From DAIOEK01 sp036746315 (GTDB lineage: Bacteria; Chloroflexota; Anaerolineae; Anaerolineales; Anaerolineaceae), in assembly GCA_036746315.1 (NCBI GenBank), contig DAIOEK010000004.1, forward strand, positions 42,922-106,921: a stretch of 64,000 bases of DNA, in the 5' to 3' direction. A program made the position numbers and the translations under genes. Below are positions 33,834 through 42,665 of the stretch, piece after piece. The notes under the pieces were generated by a model. The model saw only the letters and a list, made by a program, of their open reading frames with translations. It was not told where the DNA came from and searched no databases. Position 1 is the first letter of the stretch. Every line of letters begins with the position of its first letter.

Positions 33834-36654
33834 TCACTCCCTCCAAAACATTCGCATGATCATGAATATGCCGCGCGATCAGTTCCTGGTCCACCGGTAA
33901 ACGATCCACCCGGTAACCGGTGGCATTGTAGATTGCGTTGGTGATCGCCGGTGTGGTGGGAATGCTGACGATCTCTCCCACCCCTTTCGCGCCGAATGGT
34001 CCGCTGGATACCGGATGTTCCACGATCATGGAAACGATCTCCGGAGTGTGGGTAATGGAAGGGATCCGATACCTTGCCATGCGGTCAGTGATCACCCGTC
34101 CGTCTTTGGTCAGGAAAGCTTCGGTGAGAGCGTTTCCCAAACCCATCACCGCACCACCCTCCACCTGAACCGCCAACCCCAGCGGATTAATAGCTGCGCC
34201 TACGTCGTTGGCTGCCAGCAGGGTGAGCACTTTCACCTCGCCAGTCTGTGTATCCACCTCCACCTCTGCCGCCTGGGCGGCGAAGGAGAAGGCAAAATGC
34301 ATATCGCCGCCCGTACCAAGAGGCTGGGTCTGCGGCGCTTCATAAATGTAAGTGACCCTGGGCAGACGGTTGATCTCGCTGAACTCGCGGTAGACCTGTG
34401 CCAGTGATAGTTCCCGTCCGCAAACTTGCACCTGACCGTGCAGCATCGAAATTTCATCCGGAGCGCAGTCGAACTTTTCCGCCAGCACCGTTCGTACCGC
34501 CTGCTTGAACGCCCGTGCCGCATGCAGACCTGCATTTCCCGAAACGAAAGTCTGCCGGGAGGCGGTGGTCGGTCCGCCGTCGGGAGTCTTGTCTGTATCC
34601 GAAAGCAACACCTTTACCTGCTCCAATGGCAATTCCAGTTCTTCCGCCACGATCATTTGCAGCACGGTGCACAACCCCTGCCCCAACTCTGCAGAGGATG
34701 TTCGCACTTCCACGCTGCCATCGGCAAATAATTCCACATCCGCCCCCGATTTATCGGGTGCACCGCCGCCCAATCCGGTGTTTTTAAACGCCACCGAAAA
34801 GCCCCATGCGCGAACCCTGCCGGGGTCGCCATCCACTGAACGGGGCACAAACGGGTCACCTTTTACCCGTTTGCGAAGCTCTGTCTCCACTTTTTCGATG
34901 CATTCCAGCAGACCGACGCTTTCACGTAATTCCTGTCCGGTGCCGGTGATGCTGCCGACATGCAGCGCATTTTTTTTGCGGATTTCAATGGGATCGATGC
35001 CCAGCTTTTCCGCCAACATGTCCATGCTGCTTTCGATGGCAAAGGCGGATTGGGTCACGCCAAACCCGCGGAAAGCGCCCGCCGGAGGGTTGTTGGTATA
35101 CATGGCATAGCAATCTGCTTTGGCATGTTCGGATTCGTACGGTCCAATGGAATGGGTGGTCGCCCGCGTGAGCACTTTTTCACCCAGCGAGGCATAAGCT
35201 CCGGTATCACCGTATAACTCGGTCTCCACCGCCACTAGCGTGCCATCTTTCTTGGCGCCCATTTTGATGTTGATTTGTGTTGCATGTCGTTTGGGATGAA
35301 CGACCAGGCTTTCATGCCGGTCGAATAAAATCTTCACCGGTCTCCGTGTGGCACGCGCCAGCAGCGCAGCATGGATCTGCCCCATAATGTCTTCCTTGCC
35401 GCCAAAGCCGCCCCCGATCAGCATGCCGATTACATGCACCCGTTCTTCCACCCAGCCAAGCGCATCCGCCACCTGCTTGCGGTCGGAGTAGGGGATCTGG
35501 GATCCAACGTAAACTTCCATCCTGCCATCGTCGGTCATTCGCGCTATGCTGCACTCGGGCTCGATAAAGGCGTGATCCGTCATAGCGGTGTGGAAGGTGT
35601 GTTCGAGAATCACATCCGATTCGGCGAACCCGGCGGCGGTATCACCTTTGCGCACCTTGATGTGCTTCAGCAGGTTCCCGCCGGAGTGCAACTGAGTGGT
35701 ATCAGGTTGACGTGAAACCACCGGGTCATCGATCACCTTCTGCGGATCATAAGTGACCTCGATCAGGTGGATGGCTTCCTCGGCAATCTCGCGGGTATCC
35801 GCTGCCACAATGGCAACGGCATCGCCCACGTAGCGAATACGTTCATTGACACCCACCAGGATCGGCCAGTCATTCACCACCAGACCGTGGTTTCTGGCGG
35901 CAGCCAGATCTTCCGCAGTCAGTACGGCGCGTACGCCCGGCAGCGCTTTCGCCCGAGATACATCCACCGAGCGGACAAAGGCATGCGGGTAATCAGCACG
36001 GCGAACTTTACCGATCAGCATCTCCTCAAAGATGAGGTCGTCGGTGAACTTTGCCTCGCCGGTCACCTTTTGCATGGCTTCCGGACGGAAAGCGGTCCGC
36101 CCTACGATGGTGCGGGCATGTTTGCTATCCGGGATTGCACGGGGGGAGATCTTCCCTGCCCCGTTCAGTACTCCGGCGGCATCGTGGATCGCCTCGCTAA
36201 TTGCGGTATATCCTCCGCAGCGGCACAATGTATCCTTGAGCGCCGCGCGAATATCATCATCGTCCGGGTCGGGTTTTTGCAGCAACAGCCCATACGCCGT
36301 CATCAACTGCCCCGGAATGCAGAAACCGCATTGCACGGCGCCCTTTTCGATGAAGGCTTCCTGTAAAGGGTGCAAGTGGTGTTCGCTGACAATGGATTTG
36401 GGCGTCTGCGCAGACAACCCCTCCACCGTTAAAATGGTATGTCCGCTGGCTTTCACCGCCGGGTACGAGCAGGAGAGGATGGGGCTGCCATCCAGCAGCA
36501 CGGTACAGGCACCGCATTCGGCTTCTCCGCAGCCCACTTTGGTCCCGGTCAAATGCAGCCGGCTGCGCAACAGGTCTGCCAGCATTTCGCCCGGCATTTC
36601 CTCCAGCTCATAATCGCGTCCATTGACATTGAAATGCAGCATATTCTTATCCAT
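33823..36654 (-). CDS. Molybdenum hydroxylase C, fused 2Fe-2S and Mo subunit
   Basis: This 943-residue fusion has a 2Fe-2S domain (1-165; Cys42/47/50/62, then QCGFC...LCRC) followed directly by the Mo subunit. GGGFGGKED and GAFRGFG are the cofactor loops and the catalytic Glu is at 894 in GAKGVGE. The linker is shorter than in hydroxylase B. The ATG at 36654 has GAGG 7 bases upstream. It is the second gene of the operon and 3 bp after its FAD subunit. The substrate is unknown; xanthine or related N-heterocycles are the default guess. Confidence 0.92.
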   Translation of the reverse strand: MDKNMLHFNVNGRDYELEEMPGEMLADLLRSRLHLTGTKVGCGEAECGACTVLLDGSPILSCSYPAVKASGHTILTVEGLSAQTPKSIVSEHHLHPLQEAFIEKGAVQCGFCIPGQLMTAYGLLLQKPDPDDDDIRAALKDTLCRCGGYTAISEAIHDAAGVLNGAGKISPRAIPDSKHARTIVGRTAFRPEAMQKVTGEAKFTDDLIFEEMLIGKVRRADYPHAFVRSVDVSRAKALPGVRAVLTAEDLAAARNHGLVVNDWPILVGVNERIRYVGDAVAIVAADTREIAEEAIHLIEVTYDPQKVIDDPVVSRQPDTTQLHSGGNLLKHIKVRKGDTAAGFAESDVILEHTFHTAMTDHAFIEPECSIARMTDDGRMEVYVGSQIPYSDRKQVADALGWVEERVHVIGMLIGGGFGGKEDIMGQIHAALLARATRRPVKILFDRHESLVVHPKRHATQINIKMGAKKDGTLVAVETELYGDTGAYASLGEKVLTRATTHSIGPYESEHAKADCYAMYTNNPPAGAFRGFGVTQSAFAIESSMDMLAEKLGIDPIEIRKKNALHVGSITGTGQELRESVGLLECIEKVETELRKRVKGDPFVPRSVDGDPGRVRAWGFSVAFKNTGLGGGAPDKSGADVELFADGSVEVRTSSAELGQGLCTVLQMIVAEELELPLEQVKVLLSDTDKTPDGGPTTASRQTFVSGNAGLHAARAFKQAVRTVLAEKFDCAPDEISMLHGQVQVCGRELSLAQVYREFSEINRLPRVTYIYEAPQTQPLGTGGDMHFAFSFAAQAAEVEVDTQTGEVKVLTLLAANDVGAAINPLGLAVQVEGGAVMGLGNALTEAFLTKDGRVITDRMARYRIPSITHTPEIVSMIVEHPVSSGPFGAKGVGEIVSIPTTPAITNAIYNATGYRVDRLPVDQELIARHIHDHANVLEGVNAG

Positions 36655-36657
36655 GAT

Positions 36658-37548
36658 CTACCTCGCTTCTCTCGTTGTTTGTGCTGCGCGTTCCATTGTC
36701 TTATTCAGAACCCGCTTCAACAACACTTCTGCCAGTTGATCACGATAAGTAGAGGAAGCCCGCAGCGCGCTGCTGCGGAATTTTACCGTTTCATGTAACA
36801 CCGAAAAAAGTACGTCATAATCGATAGCGGTAACTTCCATGCCAGCCAGGGATTGTTCCACGGCGACTGCCCGTCCGGGGATGGGTCCCGATGGACCGAC
36901 GGCGATGCGGGCAGATTTGATCCTGCCATCCTTCACTGCCGCCCAGGCCGCCATATTCAGCACCGGCAGGGCTACCCCCTGCGGACGCATCACCCGTGAA
37001 AAGGCGGATGCTTCGCCCGGAAGCGCGGTTTGCAAATAAAACCCGGTGATCACTTCTTCCCGGGGGAGCAGTGTTGATTCACCCGGTCCTTTATACAGAA
37101 CCGCCAGCGGAACCTCGCGGCAGCCATTCCGCGTAGCCACCTCCGCCCTGGCATCCAGTGCCAGCAGGGAGATGGCACCGTCGCCAGCCGGGAGCGCGTG
37201 CCCAACGTTGCCGCCCAACGTGCCCACCGCCCGCACCTGCGGACCGCCGATCTGGCCGGTGGATTCTGCCAGCGCCCGGGCGTGTTCTTGAACCAGGGAC
37301 GATGTCGATACCATTTTCAAAGGCACGGCAGCCCCAATGAACAGTCGCCCGGCGCGAATCTCCAAGCAGGTTAACTCCGGCAACCGGGTGACATCGATCA
37401 ACGTATCCACCGGTGCGTGGTGACCCTGTTGGATCTCTAATAGCAGATCGGTACCGCCTGCCACGATGGACGAGGATGAGTTTTCATCCAATAGATAAAA
37501 CAGCTCGTTTAGTGTTTGGGGGATTATGTATGAGTTCCAGATAGTCAT
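36658..37548 (-). CDS. Molybdenum hydroxylase C, FAD-binding subunit
   Basis: This 296-residue CoxM-type FAD subunit has IVAGGTDLLLEIQQG (about 28-42) and GTLGGNVGHALPAGD (about 109-123) as FAD loops, followed by the C-terminal CO_deh_flav_C domain. It is the first gene of the 23.6-kb operon. No clear Shine-Dalgarno sequence precedes the ATG at 37548, which lies behind a structured leader of about 90 nt. Confidence 0.92.
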   Translation of the reverse strand: MTIWNSYIIPQTLNELFYLLDENSSSSIVAGGTDLLLEIQQGHHAPVDTLIDVTRLPELTCLEIRAGRLFIGAAVPLKMVSTSSLVQEHARALAESTGQIGGPQVRAVGTLGGNVGHALPAGDGAISLLALDARAEVATRNGCREVPLAVLYKGPGESTLLPREEVITGFYLQTALPGEASAFSRVMRPQGVALPVLNMAAWAAVKDGRIKSARIAVGPSGPIPGRAVAVEQSLAGMEVTAIDYDVLFSVLHETVKFRSSALRASSTYRDQLAEVLLKRVLNKTMERAAQTTREAR

Positions 37549-37677
37549 AGGATCGGTGGATGCGATCTGGCGGCACTTTTCGACGAGCTCACAGGCTCGA
37601 CGCCGTCGCCTGCATTACAGGCGGCGACCACCGAATCCATTATCATGATTGTAGCATAACTGAATAAATAATTTCAA
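37549..37677 (-). promoter_or_regulatory. Promoter and structured leader of the hydroxylase/F420 operon
   Basis: On the minus strand TTGAAA (37677-37672), 18 bp and then TGC-TACAAT (-10 at 37653-37648) form an extended -10 promoter. Transcription should start near 37641, leaving a leader of about 93 nt. The leader can form GTC-GCC-GCCTG/CAGGC-GAC and CGAGC/GCTCG hairpins. I could not match it to a known riboswitch; a Moco-type RNA was considered but its conserved parts are not visible. Confidence 0.5.
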
Positions 37678-37719
37678 TAAAAAAGCCCGCCGATTAGTAA
37701 ATCCCCCAATTTGACTTGT

Positions 37720-37747
37720 TGCATCGAATGTAATTGCTGAATATAAT
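37720..37747 (+). promoter_or_regulatory. Promoter of the Ser/Thr kinase cluster
   Basis: A consensus TATAAT lies at 37742-37747 with TTGCAT (37720-37725) 16 bp upstream. Transcription would begin near 37754, which makes a start codon for the kinase at 37734 impossible on this transcript. Confidence 0.5.
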
Positions 37748-37796
37748 CATACTATTCTGGTTATGTGTATGTTGGGAAGCACAACAGGAGGAGAGA

Positions 37797-39677
37797 CTGG
37801 ATATTCAAGGTGATCTTCATTCAATTGGGTTAAATGACGACGGTGAGCGCCAGTTAAGGCCCAATAGCGTCCTGATGGATCGTTATTTGATTCAGGACGT
37901 AATTGGCGTAGGGGGAATGGGTTCTGTCTATAGTGCTCGTGATCTGCATTTTCCCAAGGTAGTGAAACTGGTCGCCGTGAAAGAAATGATCAACCAGGCA
38001 CCCGATCCCCTGGTGAGGGCTACCATTGTTCAAAACTTCGAACGCGAAGCGAACATTCTGGTGACGCTTAACCATCCAGCCATTCCCAAGATCTTTGACT
38101 TCTTTACTTATAAAGATCGTTCCTACCTGGTGGAAGAATACGTCAGTGGTCGTGACCTCGAAGCGATCCTCAAGGCTCGAACAGACTTCATCCCGGAAGA
38201 TCAGATCATCGGCTGGGCAATCGAGTTGTGCGACGTTCTGGAATTTCTGCACAATCATAAGCCTGAACCGATCATCTTCCGTGATATGAAACCATCCAAT
38301 ATCATGATCAACGCCCATAATCGCGTGGTGCTGGTTGACTTTGGTATTGCCAAAGTATTCACCACCAATCAAAAGGGCACCATGATCGGTACCGAAGGAT
38401 ACTCACCCCCCGAGCAGTATCGCGGTGAAGCCACACCTTTGGCAGATATTTATGCTCTCGGCGCGACTTTGCATCACGCATTGACGATGCGTGACCCGCG
38501 CCTGGAACCGCCGTTCACCTTCAACGAGCGCCCCATTAAACGTTACAACGCGGATGTCACCCTCGAACTCGAGACGGTGGTGAATACGGCACTGAACTAC
38601 AATCCACAGGATCGTTTCCAGAGCACAACGGCCATGAAGGAAGCGTTGATGGGCGTTGCCCGCAAGACCGGTGCACTGGCACGGTTGGCGCAGACTACCG
38701 GAACGCTGCCGCATGCCGAAGGTGTAAAACCGCTGTGGACATTCGAATGTGAAGATGAAATTCGTAATGCGCCCACCTATGATAACGGCGTAATCTATAT
38801 TGGCGCCTACGACAACAACCTGTATGCCATCAATGCTGCCAACGGAGAGTTTATCTGGAAATATGCTGCTGACGCCGCCATTCCCACCAAGCCAGCCGTA
38901 TATGACAATAATATTTATGTTGGTTCAGACGATAAACGACTGCACGCCGTATCTGCCAGGTCGGGCAAGGTGCTTTGGACTTACTTTACGGAAGGTCCCG
39001 TCCGTTCTTCGCCACGTATTGCGGAAGGTCACGTCTTCTTTGGTTCGGATGATGGCTATCTGCACGTGGTGAACATCAGCACTAACCGTCTTGCATGGCG
39101 TGCTGAAGCCGGCGCACCGGTACGTTCCTCACCGTTTATCACCAACGACCTGATCTATTTCGGTGTGGAAAGCGGTGATTTCATCTGCTGCGACTTCCGC
39201 GGCGGCGTGAAGTGGCGTTTCCAGGCTAAACGCGGCATTACCTCCTCCCCCCTGGTGGATAAAAACACGGTGTACCTGACCTCGCTGGATAGTTTCTGCT
39301 ATGCACTGGATGCCAAATCCGGCTGGGTTATCTGGCGTTTTAGGATGGATAAGGGTTCCATTTCATCACCCATCAAGGTGGATAACAATCTGTATTTTGG
39401 CTCGGCGGATGGCAATCTGTATTGTCTGGATGGCGGAAACGGCAAAGAGATCTGGCGTTTCCGCACAGAACACCAAATTGCCGGTACACCCGCCGTGTAC
39501 AAGGATGCCGTCTATATTGGTTCAGTGGACGGGCATCTCTACGCTGTGGATATTGCCAATGGGAGGCTTCGCTGGAAGTTTAAGACTGGCAAGCCCATCA
39601 TCGGGTCTCCAACCGTGTTTAATGATATAGTATATGTAGGTTCCTCAGACTTTATTGTTTACGCACTGCTTGCATGA
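37797..39677 (+). CDS. Ser/Thr protein kinase with C-terminal PQQ beta-propeller
   Basis: This protein of about 626 residues has a Hanks-type kinase (about 28-290) with GVGGMGSVYSARD, AVKE, FRDMKPSN in place of HRDxKPxN, VDFGIAK and SPPEQYRG. A run of about eight PQQ-type blades (about 312-626) follows, each with a YxGxxDxxLYAxxxxxGxxxW pattern. There is no membrane segment between kinase and propeller, so it is probably cytoplasmic, unlike most sensor kinases. A perfect AGGAGG (37786-37791) lies 5 bp before an in-frame CTG at 37797; no ATG is in frame until 37875. I place the start at that CTG. Gene order with PP2C, vWA and FHA partners suggests a phosphorylation module. Confidence 0.85.
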   Translation: MDIQGDLHSIGLNDDGERQLRPNSVLMDRYLIQDVIGVGGMGSVYSARDLHFPKVVKLVAVKEMINQAPDPLVRATIVQNFEREANILVTLNHPAIPKIFDFFTYKDRSYLVEEYVSGRDLEAILKARTDFIPEDQIIGWAIELCDVLEFLHNHKPEPIIFRDMKPSNIMINAHNRVVLVDFGIAKVFTTNQKGTMIGTEGYSPPEQYRGEATPLADIYALGATLHHALTMRDPRLEPPFTFNERPIKRYNADVTLELETVVNTALNYNPQDRFQSTTAMKEALMGVARKTGALARLAQTTGTLPHAEGVKPLWTFECEDEIRNAPTYDNGVIYIGAYDNNLYAINAANGEFIWKYAADAAIPTKPAVYDNNIYVGSDDKRLHAVSARSGKVLWTYFTEGPVRSSPRIAEGHVFFGSDDGYLHVVNISTNRLAWRAEAGAPVRSSPFITNDLIYFGVESGDFICCDFRGGVKWRFQAKRGITSSPLVDKNTVYLTSLDSFCYALDAKSGWVIWRFRMDKGSISSPIKVDNNLYFGSADGNLYCLDGGNGKEIWRFRTEHQIAGTPAVYKDAVYIGSVDGHLYAVDIANGRLRWKFKTGKPIIGSPTVFNDIVYVGSSDFIVYALLA

Positions 39678-39724
39678 GCAATAAAGCCACGGGCGGATGA
39701 ATATTTTAATTTGTGGAGCTCTCT

Positions 39725-40618
39725 GTGGAAAAAATCGTCAACCTCTTCAAACGCAAGAAATCTTCTCCACCATATGATGTAAAAACCGCACCACTAACCG
39801 ATGAACAATTACGGACCGTTAGCAGCGGAATTGGCCAGTCCCTTTCGCCTCAACTGTTGGTCGGGGTGTCTCAATCCGTGGGGCTGCAACGGGACCATAA
39901 CGAAGATACCGTCTTCACATTTGCATCCAATCTTTCCAGCGATACCAAAAACCTGATCTTTGGTTTGTTCATCATCGCCGATGGCATGGGCGGATACCAG
40001 CACGGTGAGATGGCAAGTTCGGTGGCAGCAAACGCCATGGCGAATTATTTGCTCAAGAAAATATTTGTGCCGATGATGAACATCAAGACCGAAACTCCTT
40101 CGGAGCCGCTGCAGGAATTAATGCAGAACGCAGTATCCGAGGCGCAACAGGTTGTGGTGAAGAATGCGCCTGGCGGCGGAACCACGCTCACATCGGTATT
40201 GATCATCGGTGACCAGGTCACCCTGGCGCATGTTGGCGACAGCCGTGCGTATTTCATTTATTCCGACGGCAGGGTACAGCCGCTCACGCGCGACCATTCG
40301 CTGGTCCGACGGCTACAGGAGTTGGGACAGATCAACGAAAAAGAAGCCGCTGAACATCCTCAACGGAATGTGCTTTACCGAGCCCTGGGTCAAAGTGAAC
40401 CCTTCGAGCCGGATATCAGTACTTATCCATTTCCCAATGCAGGGTACTTAATGTTATGCAGTGACGGACTTTGGGGTTTGGTACCGGAAAATGAGATTTT
40501 CCCCATCATTCGTTCAGCACCTACACTATCGGCTGCCTCGCAAAAGCTGGTGGATGCAGCCAATGCTGCCGGAGGACCGGATAACATTAGTGTAATCCTG
40601 GTGCAATACCCGATGTGA
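39725..40618 (+). CDS. PP2C-family protein phosphatase
   Basis: This 297-residue PPM phosphatase has all main motifs: HNEDTVF, IADGMGGYQHGEMAS, GGTTLTSVLI, HVGDSRAYF, LTRDHSLVRRL, CSDGLWGLV and GGPDNISVILV. The metal-binding Asp residues are present, so it should be active. It would reverse phosphorylation by the kinase encoded 47 bp upstream. I take the GTG at 39725 as start, with GGAG 6 bases upstream; a GTG at 39713 is possible. Confidence 0.93.
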   Translation: MEKIVNLFKRKKSSPPYDVKTAPLTDEQLRTVSSGIGQSLSPQLLVGVSQSVGLQRDHNEDTVFTFASNLSSDTKNLIFGLFIIADGMGGYQHGEMASSVAANAMANYLLKKIFVPMMNIKTETPSEPLQELMQNAVSEAQQVVVKNAPGGGTTLTSVLIIGDQVTLAHVGDSRAYFIYSDGRVQPLTRDHSLVRRLQELGQINEKEAAEHPQRNVLYRALGQSEPFEPDISTYPFPNAGYLMLCSDGLWGLVPENEIFPIIRSAPTLSAASQKLVDAANAAGGPDNISVILVQYPM

Positions 40619-40622
40619 GGTT

Positions 40623-42107
40623 ATGGACACCGAGCAGAGTTATTACGCAATACTCGATCTGCCGTTCGACGCCACTCAAGATGAGATTCGTGGTGCGTAT
40701 CATCTTGCTGCTCGCAAGTTTCACCCTGACACCAACCCCAACCTCGGGTCATCCGATTCCTTCTATAATGCGCAAAAGGCATATGATGTCCTTTCTTCAC
40801 CCTCCATGAAGAGAGATTATGACCAAACCATGCCTCCTGAAGAAATTGAGAATCCCGGATTCGTTATTAAAGTAATTCAATCCAAACAAAAGATCAGTGC
40901 ATCCAAAGACCCGCAATTGGTATACGTGCTGCTGGATATGGGCACCAAGCCGGTCAGTAAAAAAGCGTATCAGCGCCCTCTCAATCTCACCCTGGTTCTT
41001 GACCGCTCCACCTCGATGAACGGGGAACGGATGGAAATGGTAAAAGAAAATGCCATCCGCTTGATCAAGCAACTCGGCAAGGAAGATGTAATTTCCGTAG
41101 TCACCTTCAGTGATCGGGCGGAAGTATTGATTCCGCCTTCCAGAATATCCGATGTCCATTACATGGAATCCAAGATCAGCCGCATTCAAACCGGCGGGTC
41201 GACAGAGATATTCCAGGGTTTGAGTATGGGCGTCAGTCAGAATCTTCAAAATCTGCGCCCGTCATTTTTGAATCACCTGATATTGCTGACTGATGGGCGA
41301 ACCTACGGTGACGAAACAAACTGTCTGGAACTGGCAAAGGAAACTGCAAACGACGGTCTGGGAATCAGCGGTCTGGGAATCGGTGATGACTGGAACGATA
41401 AATTTCTCGACGAACTGGCTGCCGCAAGTGGCGGCGTGTGCATGTATATCTCTGCGCCAAATGACCTGCGGAAGTTCCTGGAAGCAAAATATCGCCATCT
41501 CGAACAGGTGTACGGGGAACAGGCAGTATTGCAGCTCAGTTCCATGGGGCGAGGAAAAAACCAATATGGATTCCGCATCTTCCCGGAACCGGCACCCCTG
41601 CTTACCGAAACACCTATCCGGCTTGGGAACCTGCAAATCAACTCCCGACTGGTGGTAATGGCGGAATTTTGCCTCGATCGTGTAGATTCCAAGGCAAAAC
41701 AGATAAATGTTGCCGAAGGATATGTTACACTACAGATACCAACACGTGTGATCCCCCGGGTTAGGGTTCCCTTCAGTATAAACTGCGAGATTGTACCGGC
41801 AGAGGATATTGATCAGAACATGCCTGCCCCCATCGTACATGCTCTTTCACAACTTACACTCTATCGTATGCAGGAAAAAGCTCAAAAAGAACTTGAGAAT
41901 GGTGATACCGTGAAAGCGTCACGACACCTGCAATACCTTGCCACCCATCTGCTTTCACGCGGTGAAAAAGAACTGGCAAATGCTGTGCTGAAGGAAGCTG
42001 ATCACATTCAGAAGAGTAGTAAGTTTAGTGAAGAAGGGGATAAACGGATTAAATATGGCACTCGGTCATTGATGCTTCCCCCCGGACTGGAGAGTAAAGA
42101 ATCATGA
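40623..42107 (+). CDS. J-domain and von Willebrand factor A domain protein
   Basis: This 494-residue fusion has an N-terminal DnaJ-type J domain (about 5-68) with an intact HPD at 34-36. After a linker comes a vWA domain (about 120-300) with the MIDAS metal site DRSTS at 127-131. The C-terminal half has a beta-rich region and a helical tail. The HPD predicts stimulation of a DnaK-type ATPase, while the MIDAS predicts metal-dependent binding to a partner. It overlaps the FHA gene (ATGA) and follows PP2C by 4 bp. The J-vWA combination is unusual. Confidence 0.85.
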   Translation: MDTEQSYYAILDLPFDATQDEIRGAYHLAARKFHPDTNPNLGSSDSFYNAQKAYDVLSSPSMKRDYDQTMPPEEIENPGFVIKVIQSKQKISASKDPQLVYVLLDMGTKPVSKKAYQRPLNLTLVLDRSTSMNGERMEMVKENAIRLIKQLGKEDVISVVTFSDRAEVLIPPSRISDVHYMESKISRIQTGGSTEIFQGLSMGVSQNLQNLRPSFLNHLILLTDGRTYGDETNCLELAKETANDGLGISGLGIGDDWNDKFLDELAAASGGVCMYISAPNDLRKFLEAKYRHLEQVYGEQAVLQLSSMGRGKNQYGFRIFPEPAPLLTETPIRLGNLQINSRLVVMAEFCLDRVDSKAKQINVAEGYVTLQIPTRVIPRVRVPFSINCEIVPAEDIDQNMPAPIVHALSQLTLYRMQEKAQKELENGDTVKASRHLQYLATHLLSRGEKELANAVLKEADHIQKSSKFSEEGDKRIKYGTRSLMLPPGLESKES

Positions 42108-42652
42108 ACATCTGCCCAAATTGTAAACACACGGAAATTGATGGCGCTCTGTTCTGCAGCGAATGCGGAGCCCAATTAGTATTCTCATCAGCGAAGGAAC
42201 CACAACCGATGGCAAGCGAATCAAAACCAACCAAGGCTACCTCTCCCATTAAACCACCTGCGGATGATAATGTAGTTCCACCAGCAGGCGCCAAGTCTTC
42301 AGCCAAAGGATCATCATCCGGCGGCGTGGGCTTATCTTTGAAGATGGTCAACAGTGGTCAGATCATTCCCCTTGCAGGACAAAATGAATTCACATTGGGA
42401 AGAATTACCGATGGGCAGCCGATTCTGCCGGATATTGATCTGACACCATTCGAAGGTTATGCGGAAGGCGTTTCCAGACTCCATGCAGCCATCCGCATTA
42501 CCGAAAGAGGCGTCATGATCGTTGATCTGGGATCCTCCAATGGGACCCGCATCAACGGGCAGAAGATCGTCCCGAACGTGAATTATCCCCTGAAAGATGG
42601 AGATATGATCGCCCTTGGGCGAATAAAGATGCAGATCACCATTCGCCGTTAG
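42104..42652 (+). CDS. Zinc-ribbon and FHA domain protein
   Basis: This 182-residue protein has an N-terminal zinc ribbon (CPNC at 4-7, CSEC at 18-21), a Pro/Ser/Lys-rich linker (about 30-75) and a C-terminal FHA domain. The FHA motifs are TLGR, SRLHA and GSSNGTRING, so it should bind phosphothreonine. It is the likely reader of marks set by the kinase in this cluster. Its start overlaps the vWA gene stop. Confidence 0.92.
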   Translation: MNICPNCKHTEIDGALFCSECGAQLVFSSAKEPQPMASESKPTKATSPIKPPADDNVVPPAGAKSSAKGSSSGGVGLSLKMVNSGQIIPLAGQNEFTLGRITDGQPILPDIDLTPFEGYAEGVSRLHAAIRITERGVMIVDLGSSNGTRINGQKIVPNVNYPLKDGDMIALGRIKMQITIRR

Positions 42653-42665
42653 AGGAGAAAACATC

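Noticed and set aside
16735..36654. CO dehydrogenase (coxSML) as identity of the three Mo enzymes
   Set aside because: None has the AYRCSFR active-site loop; they read AFRGFG or AYRGYG as in hydroxylases.
37549..37640. Moco-sensing riboswitch in the operon leader
   Set aside because: The leader is too short and lacks the conserved Moco RNA segments I can recall; only generic hairpins are seen.
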